DNA from: JBCBGF01 sp039193455
GTDB taxonomy: Bacteria; Pseudomonadota; Alphaproteobacteria; Rhodobacterales; Rhodobacteraceae
Direction: 5' to 3'
Length of the DNA stretch: 64,000 nucleotides
Assembly (NCBI GenBank): GCA_039193455.1
Contig: JBCCWO010000001.1
Location: forward strand, 496,001-560,000
Shown here: positions 43,550 through 50,816 of the stretch, in pieces
Numbering within the stretch: the stretch's first letter is position 1
Layout of the letters: every line of letters begins with the position of its first letter
The notes under the pieces: generated by a model
The model's database searches: none
What the model was told of the DNA's origin: nothing
What the model saw: the letters and a program-made list of their open reading frames with translations, nothing else
Translations under genes and position numbers: made by a program

Positions 43550-43633
43550 TGGTACCCGAGGCCGGACTCGAACCGGCACGCCTTGCGGCGGGGGATTTTG
43601 AATCCCCTGCGTCTACCATTCCGCCACTCGGGC
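43550..43633 (-). tRNA. tRNA-Leu (CAA anticodon)
   Basis: Read on the minus strand, it folds as a leucine tRNA: acceptor GCCCGAG/CTCGGGT, D arm with TGGCGGAATGGTAGACGC, anticodon stem GGGGA/TCCCC with loop TTCAAAA (anticodon CAA), a variable arm CGCCGCAAGGCG and the T arm GCCGGTTCGAGTCCGGC. The discriminator is A and the terminal CCA is encoded (43552-43550). The first acceptor pair is G-U rather than G-C. It reads UUG codons. Confidence 0.95.
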
Positions 43634-43775
43634 CCGCAGCGGGCACGGTCTAGCGCGTCCACGGCGCGTCTGAAAGCAGAAAATGCGCGGGGGCCGGAGG
43701 TTACGTTGACATCATATCGCCCAATTCGCGTGGTCTTGTTATGCCCCGAAACGACAGGCTGATCCGCATTTTTGC

Positions 43776-44231
43776 ATGGCGACCACTTCAGACCCTCTGA
43801 CCCCAGCGACGCCCACGATTGTCTACGACGATGACTGCCCGTTTTGCCGCAACTACGTCCAGATGCTGCGGTTTCGTGAGGCCGTGGGCCCCGTCACGCT
43901 GATCGATGCGCGCGCGGGAGGTCCGGTTGTCGCGGCGTTGCAGGACGCAGGTTACGATCTTGATGTAGGCATGGTCCTGATGATGCAGGGTCAGGTGCAT
44001 CATGGGGCCGAGGCGCTGACGCGCATGGCGCTTTTGTCGAGCGGCAGCACGGCGTTCAACCGGTTGAACGCGTCGATTTTCCGGCATGCGGGACTGTCGC
44101 GCGTGCTCTACCCGGTCCTGCGGTTTGGTCGGGGAGTCACGCTGCGCCTTTTGGGCCGCACGCCGATACAGGATCAAACTCCGGCCACCGCCGGTTCGTC
44201 ACAGTCAGCCGCATCTGCGTCCCCACGCTAA
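43776..44231 (+). CDS. DCC family (DUF393) thiol-disulfide oxidoreductase-like protein
   Basis: A 151-residue protein with the DCC motif DDDCPFCRNYVQMLR (about residues 18-32), where two cysteines separated by two residues form a thioredoxin-like site, followed by a domain typical of DUF393 (LIDARAGGPVV and AEALTRMALL) and a C-terminal FNRLNASIFRHAGLSRVLYPVLR. Members are poorly characterised predicted membrane-associated redox proteins. The last 20 residues are low-complexity Ser/Ala/Gln. Convergent with the squalene/phytoene synthase-like gene. Confidence 0.83.
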   Translation: MATTSDPLTPATPTIVYDDDCPFCRNYVQMLRFREAVGPVTLIDARAGGPVVAALQDAGYDLDVGMVLMMQGQVHHGAEALTRMALLSSGSTAFNRLNASIFRHAGLSRVLYPVLRFGRGVTLRLLGRTPIQDQTPATAGSSQSAASASPR

Positions 44232-44235
44232 GGCG

Positions 44236-45006
44236 CTACCAGCGACCGGTTGCCGCCAGCCAGAGCAGCCCGGCACGTTTCGAAAACTCGGATGGCGCAA
44301 GGTCGCCCTCTCCCACGCGATGGGGCGACATCGCGGCGCGGCGGAGGATGCCGTCGGCCTGCCATCCCGCAAGTAGCGCCGCACCTGCCGATTTCGGGAC
44401 GGCATGTCGCGACCGACGCGCATGCGCCAGACGGCGCAACCCCTCGCGCGCCATGGTCTGGACGGCGCCGGGGCGTCCGTCAGGCAAGGGGTGGCGTCCG
44501 CGCGCCTCAAGGGTGGGGATCGCCAGAAACCAGGCCGCGAGCCCCGCGCCCCAGGCGAAATCGCGGATGACGGGCTCGGTCTCGGCGGGCGCGCCCAGCG
44601 CGCGGGCCGCGGTCCAGTTCAGGCCGCCGGCGGTTGCGTCGAGATAGCCCTGAAACGCGGCCATGTCCTCGAAGGGATCGCGGTAGATGTCCCAGCGCCG
44701 GGCCGCGACAGCGGCGTCCAGCACGCTAGCGGCTTGTGCATCTACTGCCTCGGCCAAGCGGGTCACGACCTCATGGCGGCGCACCGGCCCCCCTGCCCCG
44801 ATCTCGCCCAGCGCATCGCGCCACCACTGCAGGCGCATCTCGGCGATAATCGGCTCTTCGGTCACCCAGGGCGCGCGGGCGACCTCGAGGTTGAAGGCGT
44901 AGAGGGGAAACAGAACCTTGCGCGCCGCAACCGGTGCCGCCATTGCCGCGGCAAACCGGTCCGGATCACCGCGCTGGACCAGATCGGCGCAGGCCTGCAG
45001 GCTCAT
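44236..45006 (-). CDS. Squalene/phytoene synthase-like protein, NDUFAF6 type
   Basis: A 256-residue all-helical protein of the squalene/phytoene synthase superfamily, shown by RKVLFPLYAFNLEVARAPW, EMRLQWWRDALGEI, and GAGLAAWFLAIPTLEARGRHPLP. The two aspartate-rich DxxxD motifs that bind magnesium-diphosphate in true prenyl synthases are missing (Glu/Ala and Gly/Ala replace them). That matches the NDUFAF6-like branch, linked to complex I assembly in mitochondria, rather than a carotenoid or squalene enzyme. Its start overlaps the stop of the XRE regulator by four bases. Confidence 0.78.
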   Translation of the reverse strand: MSLQACADLVQRGDPDRFAAAMAAPVAARKVLFPLYAFNLEVARAPWVTEEPIIAEMRLQWWRDALGEIGAGGPVRRHEVVTRLAEAVDAQAASVLDAAVAARRWDIYRDPFEDMAAFQGYLDATAGGLNWTAARALGAPAETEPVIRDFAWGAGLAAWFLAIPTLEARGRHPLPDGRPGAVQTMAREGLRRLAHARRSRHAVPKSAGAALLAGWQADGILRRAAMSPHRVGEGDLAPSEFSKRAGLLWLAATGRW

Positions 45007-45221
45007 GCGTCGCCCTCCGGGTCGGCGAGTTGGAACACCTCATGCACACTGACCTCCAACACCTCGGCAAGACGCAGCGCCAGGACGGTCGAGGGTACGA
45101 ACACCCGGTTCTCGATTGTGTTGATCGTCTTGCGCGAGACCCCGACCTGATCGGCAAGCGCCGCCTGGGTCAGACCACGGGCGGCGCGCAAGTCTTTGAG
45201 GCTATTCAGAAGTTCGCTCAC
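45003..45221 (-). CDS. XRE family (Cro/CI-type) small transcriptional regulator
   Basis: A 72-residue single-domain helix-turn-helix protein: LTQAALADQVGVSRKTINTIEN contains the HTH, followed by ALRLAEVLEVSVHEVFQL. Small XRE regulators of this type, often paired with a membrane protein, resemble the YozG/YgzD-like group. It overlaps the membrane protein upstream and the NDUFAF6-like gene downstream by four bases each. The palindromes at 45650 and 45681 by the operon promoter are probable binding sites, so autoregulation is likely. Confidence 0.9.
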   Translation of the reverse strand: MSELLNSLKDLRAARGLTQAALADQVGVSRKTINTIENRVFVPSTVLALRLAEVLEVSVHEVFQLADPEGDA

Positions 45222-45631
45222 ACACCGCCCCGGACGTTCAGGATTGAAAAGGACAACAGGAACGCGGCCGCCGTAAACGTTCCCATGGCAGAGAACGCGA
45301 CCGAATAGCTGATCAGCTCATACCCGATCGCCAGCCCGAACACGGGATACATCAGGACCGCGACCCAGAACCCGATGATCTGGGCCCGGCAGGTTTCGCT
45401 GAAGTACAGCTCGTCGGTCGCAATCTCGGCATTGCGGTTGCCGGCGGCAAAGGCGCTGAGCGCGATGGTGAGCGCCGCGCCAAGGCCAACGGCCACGGGG
45501 ATCCACGGCGAAAACGGATCGGGCCGGGCTAGGATCAGGGCAGACGCGCCGAAGGCCAGGCACACGAGACCTGTGAGGGCCAGGCCAATCAAGCGCACGC
45601 GGGATAACGAAGAGGCAGAGATCAAAGCCAT
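45218..45631 (-). CDS. Hypothetical four-helix membrane protein paired with an XRE regulator
   Basis: A 137-residue protein with four hydrophobic segments (about 10-30, 40-58, 85-105 and 108-130). Its stop overlaps the XRE regulator start. Membrane protein plus small XRE regulator pairs are frequent in bacteria; the membrane protein may sequester or modulate the regulator, but this is inference. The ATG at 45631 has a GAGGTG ribosome site six bases upstream and a good promoter at 45662-45690. Confidence 0.75.
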   Translation of the reverse strand: MALISASSLSRVRLIGLALTGLVCLAFGASALILARPDPFSPWIPVAVGLGAALTIALSAFAAGNRNAEIATDELYFSETCRAQIIGFWVAVLMYPVFGLAIGYELISYSVAFSAMGTFTAAAFLLSFSILNVRGGV

Positions 45632-45649
45632 AGGACACCTCGATATGCA

Positions 45650-45659
45650 ACCTTAAGGT
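45650..45659. promoter_or_regulatory. Palindrome downstream of the XRE-operon -10
   Basis: ACCTTAAGGT is a perfect ten-base palindrome just downstream of the -10 of the membrane protein/XRE promoter, where a bound regulator would block RNA polymerase. Its half-site AACCTT/AAGGTT also occurs in the -35 palindrome. Confidence 0.5.
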
Positions 45660-45661
45660 GA

Positions 45662-45690
45662 TATATGGGGTGGTCCTTTAGTAACGTCAA
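45662..45690 (-). promoter_or_regulatory. Sigma-70-type promoter of the membrane protein/XRE operon
   Basis: On the minus strand TTGACG (45690-45685) is followed after 17 bases by CATATA (45667-45662), near-consensus -35 and -10 hexamers. A ribosome site and the ATG at 45631 follow about 30 bases downstream. Confidence 0.7.
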
Positions 45691-45696
45691 GGTTAC
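45681..45696. promoter_or_regulatory. Palindrome overlapping the XRE-operon -35
   Basis: GTAAC-6-GTTAC (45681-45696) spans the -35 hexamer. Together with the palindrome at 45650 it brackets the promoter, the expected layout for repression by the encoded XRE regulator. Confidence 0.5.
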
Positions 45697-45703
45697 ACAT
45701 GGA

Positions 45704-46426
45704 TTAGTCTTCCAGCGCCCGCGCCGTCACGGAAAGGTAGCCGGTTTCCGCGCGCGCCGCAGCCCAGTTCGCCGCCTCACGACGGACGGCTGCGATCACC
45801 TCTTGGGTTGCCGCATCCGCAACCGGGGCAAGTTCATCGGCCTTGGCGAGCGCGGGCTGATAGTAGGCGTCCCATGCGCTGTCTGGCAGCGAGAAATCGG
45901 TCAGGATCTCAAACCCGGCGGCTTCGACCGTGTTCAGAATATCCCCGCGCAGACTGGGGCGGCCTTCCCCCTCCCAAAAGGCGGTGACGGCGGGGCTCGG
46001 TGTGTCGCTGTGCACGACAGGTTCGGAAAAGACCAGAATGCCACCCGGCGCCAGCGCCTGACGCATCGCGGCGAGGCCCGGGACAAGGCCCAGGAAATAG
46101 AGCGCCCCTGCGCACCAGATCAGATCGTAGGGACCGGTCAGCGCGGCCATATCCGTTGCCGCGGCCGTCACCCGTGGGTCGCCGCCGTAACGCTGTTTCA
46201 GAACGTCAATGAACGGCGCGTGGGTGTCGACCGCGTGGACGGTTCCGTTGGGCGCGTGCTGCAACAGCCCAGCGATATCGGCGCCGACGCCGCACCCCGC
46301 GTCCGCCATCGCCGCGTCTGGCGACAGATGGGCCTCGTCCAGCGCCTGCGCCATGCTGACTGAATCGCCCGGGCCCTGACGCGGCAGCTGTTCGTAAAAC
46401 CTTAGAAATGCGGCGAAATCCGTCAT
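45704..46426 (-). CDS. Class I SAM-dependent methyltransferase
   Basis: A 240-residue Rossmann-fold methyltransferase with motif I DAGCGVGADIAGLLQ, acidic residue at the end of strand 2 (VHAVDTHAPF) and motif IV-like DLIWCAGALYFLG. The product of methylation is unknown; the overall pattern resembles small-molecule or UbiE-like enzymes. Its 5' end overlaps the cimA stop by four bases, so it is translated from the cimA transcript. Confidence 0.85.
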   Translation of the reverse strand: MTDFAAFLRFYEQLPRQGPGDSVSMAQALDEAHLSPDAAMADAGCGVGADIAGLLQHAPNGTVHAVDTHAPFIDVLKQRYGGDPRVTAAATDMAALTGPYDLIWCAGALYFLGLVPGLAAMRQALAPGGILVFSEPVVHSDTPSPAVTAFWEGEGRPSLRGDILNTVEAAGFEILTDFSLPDSAWDAYYQPALAKADELAPVADAATQEVIAAVRREAANWAAARAETGYLSVTARALED

Positions 46427-48045
46427 ACCTCAGGCGCCTCATCGCGGATCAGTTTCCAGGTGATGGCATCCAGCAGGGCCTCGAACGAGGCATCGACGAT
46501 ATTCGCCGAAACGCCAACGGTGGCCCAGCGCCGACCCGCGCTGTCTTCGCTGTCGATAACCACGCGGGTCACGGCCTCGGTACCGCCCTGGGTGATGCGG
46601 ACCTTGAAGTCCACGAGCCGCAAGTCATCGATATAGCTTTGGTACGGTCCAAGGTCTTTGGCGAGCGCTTTGGCCAGGGCGTTCACCGGGCCCCGGTCGC
46701 CCCCGCTGTCATCCATCGACTCGCTGACCGACAGCATTTTGCGGTCGCCGATTTTCACCACGACCACGGCCTCAGACAGGCTGACCATGCGGTTGTACTT
46801 GTTCTTGCGGCGCTCGACCGTGACCTTGTAGCGCTTGACCTCGAAAAAGGTCGGCAACTGCCCCAGCTCTTCGCGCGCCAAAAGCTCGAACGAGGCCTGC
46901 GCGGTGTCGTAGCTGTAGCCTTCTGCCTCGCGCGCCTTGATACGCTCGAGGATGCGGGCCAGGGCGGGATCGCCCTTTTCGGCCTTCAGACCCATCTCGC
47001 CCAGGCGACGGATCAGGTTCGATTGGCCCGCCTGGTTTGACATGGGCACGATACGGTCATTGCCCACGGCGCCGGGGACGATGTGTTCGTAGGTCGTGGG
47101 ATCCTTCAGGATCGCGCTGGCGTGGAGGCCCGCCTTATGCGCAAAGGCCGAGGCCCCGACATAGGGGGCGCTGCGCAGGGGCACGCGGTTCAGGATGTCG
47201 TCAAGCTGGCGCGACGCGCGTGTGAGCCCCGCCAGCGCCTGGGACGAGACGCCGACCTCGTATTGGCTGGCATAGGGCTCTTTCAACAGCAGCGTAGGGA
47301 TCAGCGTGGTGAGGTTCGCATTGCCACATCGTTCACCTAACCCATTGAGAGTGCCTTGAATTTGCCGGGCACCCGCGTCGACGGCGGCAAGGGACGCGCC
47401 CACCGCGTTACCGGTATCGTCATGCGTGTGGATGCCGATGTTGTCGCCCGGGATGCCCGACGCGATCACCTGCGCGGTGATATCGCCCACCTCGGAGGGC
47501 AGCGTTCCGCCATTGGTGTCGCACAGCACAACCCACCGCGCGCCCGCCTCGTACGCTGCGTGCAGACAGGACAGCGCAAAGTCGGGATTGGCCTTGTAGC
47601 CATCAAAGAAATGCTCGGCGTCAAACAACGCCTCGCGCCCATTGGCGACAAGATGCGCGATCGAGGCGCGGATGTTTTCGCGGTTCTCGTCGAGGGTAAC
47701 CCCAAGCGCGGTTTCGACATGGAAGTCGTGCGTCTTGCCCACCAGGCACACATGGTTCGTCCCCGCATTCAGGACGCCTGCGAGAACCTCATCATTCTCG
47801 GCCGACCGCCCAGATCGCTTGGTCATCCCAAAGGCCGTGAAGGCCGCGCGGGTTTTGGGCGGGGCGGCAAAGAAGGCGTCGTCGGTCGGGTTCGCGCCGG
47901 GCCAGCCGCCCTCGATATAGTCGAGCCCGAGCGTGCCGAGCATCTCGGCGATCAGATGCTTTTCCGACGGCGAGAACTGGACGCCCTGCGTCTGTTGCCC
48001 GTCGCGCAGGGTGGTGTCGAAAAGGGTCAGGCGGGTCTTTGTCAT
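46423..48045 (-). CDS. cimA: (R)-citramalate synthase
   Basis: A 540-residue enzyme that condenses pyruvate with acetyl-CoA to give citramalate, an entry to isoleucine. The N-terminal HMGL-like barrel starts TLFDTTLRDGQQTQGVQFS, with GIHTHDDTGNAVGASLAA carrying metal ligands, then GLGERCGNANLTTLIPTL. The C terminus has a LeuA-type regulatory allosteric domain (SVSESMDDSGGDRGPVNALAKAL), consistent with isoleucine feedback. I chose the ATG at 48045 (MTKTRLTLFD), skipping an upstream frame from 48108 that crosses an 11-base repeat array. Length and motifs favour CimA over 2-isopropylmalate synthase. Confidence 0.92.
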   Translation of the reverse strand: MTKTRLTLFDTTLRDGQQTQGVQFSPSEKHLIAEMLGTLGLDYIEGGWPGANPTDDAFFAAPPKTRAAFTAFGMTKRSGRSAENDEVLAGVLNAGTNHVCLVGKTHDFHVETALGVTLDENRENIRASIAHLVANGREALFDAEHFFDGYKANPDFALSCLHAAYEAGARWVVLCDTNGGTLPSEVGDITAQVIASGIPGDNIGIHTHDDTGNAVGASLAAVDAGARQIQGTLNGLGERCGNANLTTLIPTLLLKEPYASQYEVGVSSQALAGLTRASRQLDDILNRVPLRSAPYVGASAFAHKAGLHASAILKDPTTYEHIVPGAVGNDRIVPMSNQAGQSNLIRRLGEMGLKAEKGDPALARILERIKAREAEGYSYDTAQASFELLAREELGQLPTFFEVKRYKVTVERRKNKYNRMVSLSEAVVVVKIGDRKMLSVSESMDDSGGDRGPVNALAKALAKDLGPYQSYIDDLRLVDFKVRITQGGTEAVTRVVIDSEDSAGRRWATVGVSANIVDASFEALLDAITWKLIRDEAPEV

Positions 48046-48074
48046 GGTGTTAACCGGGCTGATTGGCTGGGTCA

Positions 48075-48107
48075 CAGGGCGTACACAGGCTGTACACAGG
48101 CCGTACA
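48075..48107. repeat. Three tandem 11-base repeats upstream of cimA
   Basis: Units CAGGGCGTACA, CAGGCTGTACA and CAGGCCGTACA follow one another exactly, with the core CAGGSYGTACA, 30-62 bases before the cimA start. An 11-base period is not a codon multiple, which argues against coding repeats, and it places each unit on nearly the same DNA face. This could be an operator, an attenuator element or a slippage-prone leader. Confidence 0.65.
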
Positions 48108-48208
48108 CCGCATAGTGCGCTTTGCGCGGGTTAAGCGTGCGTACGTTGCGCGCGGTGCCGTCCGCTCGTGCCGCTGGGCACTTTTTAGGGATGCTGCAAA
48201 ACGAGGGG

Positions 48209-49639
48209 TCATTTCAGGGCCTCCAGCTTCGCGGGGTCGAGTTTGGTCGAACCAGTTAACTGCGCCTGCGGTCCAGTACCTGACGAGCGCACGACCACGC
48301 CCATTTCGGCAAGTGCGGCACGAATTGCATCCGCACTCTCGTAATCTTTGCTCTCGCGAAGACTGTGCCACTTGATTAGGACATCGTTGAGCAGCGCCTG
48401 TGCAAACTCCAGATTGCCTTCGCCGTCCAATGCAACTCCTACGGTTGCCGGCTGACGCGCACGAAACCAGTCAACTGCCTCAGCATCTGGAAAACCTAAA
48501 AGGCGCATTGCCGCCTTTAGGCTCGGAGCACTTAGCGAGTTCATCTCCGACAGCGCCAGATGCGTGTTGAGGTCGTCAGATAGAGCCTCCACAATGACCG
48601 AGGGTACAGTCGGTGCTGGATCGACATTCTCTGTCTTTCTAAACCAGCGCGTGAGCCTCCTCTCTGCCTCGTCCCGCTTCTTCTCGGTCCAGTCCATCGG
48701 CTTGCGGTAATGCGTCGACAGCATCACAAAGCGGATCACCTCGCCCGGCACCCCCTGCTCCAACAAGTCGTGCACTGTGAAGAAGTTGCCAAGCGACTTT
48801 GACATCTTCTTACCCTCGACCTGCAGCATCTCGTTATGCATCCAGACCTTGGCGAACTCTCCCTGCGGGTGGGCGCAGCGCGATTGTGCGATCTCGTTTT
48901 CATGGTGCGGGAACTGCAGGTCCATGCCGCCGCCGTGGATGTCAAATGTCTCGCCCAGAAGGGCATGCGCCATGGCCGAGCATTCGATATGCCAACCCGG
49001 CCGCCCGCGGCCCCAGGGGCTGTCCCACCCTGGCAGATCGTCGTCCGATGGCTTCCACAGAACAAAGTCCATCGGGTTCTTCTTGTAGGGCGCCACCTCG
49101 ACCCGGGCGCCGGCGATCATATCCTCGACCGACCGGCCCGACAGTTTGCCATAGCCCTCTTTCCAGCTGTCCACGGCAAAGAGCGCGTGGCCTTCGGCGG
49201 CGTAGGCATGGCTCTTGGCGATCAGATCCTCAATCATTGCGATCATCTGCGCGATGTATTCGGTCGCGCGGGGTTCATGGTTGGGCCGCAATGCGCCGAG
49301 GGCGTCCATGTCGGTGTGAAACCACTCGATGGTTTCGTCCGACCGCGCGCGGATCAACGCCTCCAAACTGCCCGAGGCCCCCGCCGCCTTGCGCCTTTGA
49401 GCCGTCTCGTTGATCCGGTCATCGACATCGGTGAAGTTGCGGACATAGGTGACGTGGTCCGCGCCATAGTGGTGGCGGAGCAACCGGTAGAGCAAGTCAA
49501 AGACCAGAACGGGCCGCGCGTTGCCCAGATGCGCGCGGTCATACACCGTGGGCCCGCAGACATACATCCGCACGTTTTGCGGGTCGAGGGGCGTGAACAC
49601 CTCTTTCTGGCGGGTCTGCGAGTTGTACAGGCGGATCAT
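48209..49639 (-). CDS. cysS: Cysteinyl-tRNA synthetase
   Basis: A 476-residue class I synthetase that charges tRNA-Cys. It has the zinc site cysteine and HIGH-type motif (YVCGPTVYDRAHLGNARPVL), the WHIECSAMA cysteine/histidine zinc residues and the KMSKS motif (GKKMSKSLGNFF). The start at 49639 (MIRLYNSQTRQ) is the conserved N terminus; a longer frame exists to 49687. The 3' third (codons for residues about 320-476) is AT-richer and uses codons rare elsewhere here, such as AGA for arginine and AAT for asparagine, unlike the 5' part. Confidence 0.95.
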   Translation of the reverse strand: MIRLYNSQTRQKEVFTPLDPQNVRMYVCGPTVYDRAHLGNARPVLVFDLLYRLLRHHYGADHVTYVRNFTDVDDRINETAQRRKAAGASGSLEALIRARSDETIEWFHTDMDALGALRPNHEPRATEYIAQMIAMIEDLIAKSHAYAAEGHALFAVDSWKEGYGKLSGRSVEDMIAGARVEVAPYKKNPMDFVLWKPSDDDLPGWDSPWGRGRPGWHIECSAMAHALLGETFDIHGGGMDLQFPHHENEIAQSRCAHPQGEFAKVWMHNEMLQVEGKKMSKSLGNFFTVHDLLEQGVPGEVIRFVMLSTHYRKPMDWTEKKRDEAERRLTRWFRKTENVDPAPTVPSVIVEALSDDLNTHLALSEMNSLSAPSLKAAMRLLGFPDAEAVDWFRARQPATVGVALDGEGNLEFAQALLNDVLIKWHSLRESKDYESADAIRAALAEMGVVVRSSGTGPQAQLTGSTKLDPAKLEALK

Positions 49640-49812
49640 GGGTCGAATGCGTCCTTCCAGGGGCACGGCGCCCGCGGGCTTTAGCAACTTCGACTGTCAG
49701 AGAAAAGTGAACCGGCCCGCGTGACGTATGTCAGCAGGTAATGCAGCAGATGATTGCGGTTTGGCGGTTCATGGGGGTCGTTTACCGGAGACCTGCCGTT
49801 TTGCAAAGTCGT

Positions 49813-50679
49813 TTATTCCGAGGTGCCGTTTATAAAGGCCACGTTGGCGCGCCCCAAATGGTAGAGCCCGAAGGTCTGGTTTGTTCTGCGGCCCGACGCG
49901 CTGAAGCTGCGCAGAAGCGATCGCCCCGCCTGGCGCGGCCGGCGCGGCGAAAATACGCTCGCGTGGCGGAGGGCCTTTCGATAAGCCGCGGCGCCCGGGG
50001 CGGTCGCGTGGGCCGCAATCTGGCGCGCACCTGTCCGGCAACGCATCCCGTAATCCAGCCAAAGCTGCTCATCCCATGCTTCGTCATGTTGCAAATGATA
50101 GACGCCGATGCCGTCGGCAGAGATTGGCGTAAGGCCGTTGAGGCGCGCGACGACGGGCAGAAAGTGGTCCCACCACGGGACGCCCAGCACGAACCTGTCC
50201 GCATCCAGGCGGGCCACGTCGTCGGCATGGAAACAGAACAGATCGAACCCGAGGTGATGCGTCGCGCCGTCGCGTGCCGTCGGTGCGGCGATGTCGACAC
50301 GGTTGAAGAAACCGCACTCGCCCGGTGTCAGCTGGGTGAGCCTGGTACGCGCGTCTTCGGTTAGTTCAACTAGGATGTCGGCATTGACAACGGCAAACGG
50401 GCCCTTGGCCACCGCACCCGCCGTCTGCAGGAAATCGGTGATGTAGACCAGCGGTTTGCCCACGGCCTCACGCGCGTCCCGCGCGGTGGTCAGCCGCTCA
50501 ACGCCCAGCGCCTCGGGCAGAGTGCCGAGATCTTCGTGCTGGGAGTTGATGGTGTAGGGCTGAGACCCCGCGTCGCGCCAGCTTTGGACGCACATGGCCA
50601 GGTAATCGGGGCCCAAATCACGTCCGTCTGATTGGGTGCGCACCATGCGCGGCGGCAAGGATGTGAAAATGGGGATCAT
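49813..50679 (-). CDS. Hypothetical protein, possibly glycosyltransferase-like
   Basis: A 288-residue cytoplasmic-looking protein of no recognised family. Segments such as GPFAVVNADILVEL (an Asp-containing strand end like the DxD region of GT-A enzymes), GVPWWDHFLPVVARLNG and VYHLQHDEAWDEQ suggest a nucleotide-sugar-transferase-like fold, but that is a guess. I prefer the ATG at 50679 (MIPIFTSLPPRM); a TTG start at 50778 would add 33 residues. The final 50 residues are basic. Divergent from the UbiB-like gene. Confidence 0.55.
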   Translation of the reverse strand: MIPIFTSLPPRMVRTQSDGRDLGPDYLAMCVQSWRDAGSQPYTINSQHEDLGTLPEALGVERLTTARDAREAVGKPLVYITDFLQTAGAVAKGPFAVVNADILVELTEDARTRLTQLTPGECGFFNRVDIAAPTARDGATHHLGFDLFCFHADDVARLDADRFVLGVPWWDHFLPVVARLNGLTPISADGIGVYHLQHDEAWDEQLWLDYGMRCRTGARQIAAHATAPGAAAYRKALRHASVFSPRRPRQAGRSLLRSFSASGRRTNQTFGLYHLGRANVAFINGTSE

Positions 50680-50816
50680 CAGAGGCGTGGCGCGGTCTTT
50701 GGTCGTCTTCAGCCGTCCATAGGCAGATAGACCGCGCGCATCAAGGTGAAGCACCCTTGAGCGCCTGAATAGGCCCAAACCCTGTCCGGCATTCGATGCC
50801 GCCCTATCTGCGCCCC

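Noticed and set aside
43550..43633. tRNA-Leu as the attachment site of an integrated element
   Set aside because: No integrase gene and no repeat of the tRNA 3' end were seen in the AT-richer flank, so only a weak island remnant is suggested.
45003..45631. Toxin-antitoxin system for the small XRE gene and its membrane partner
   Set aside because: The membrane protein is a four-helix protein of 137 residues unlike known toxins, and the gene order with membrane protein first fits a regulator-membrane pair better.
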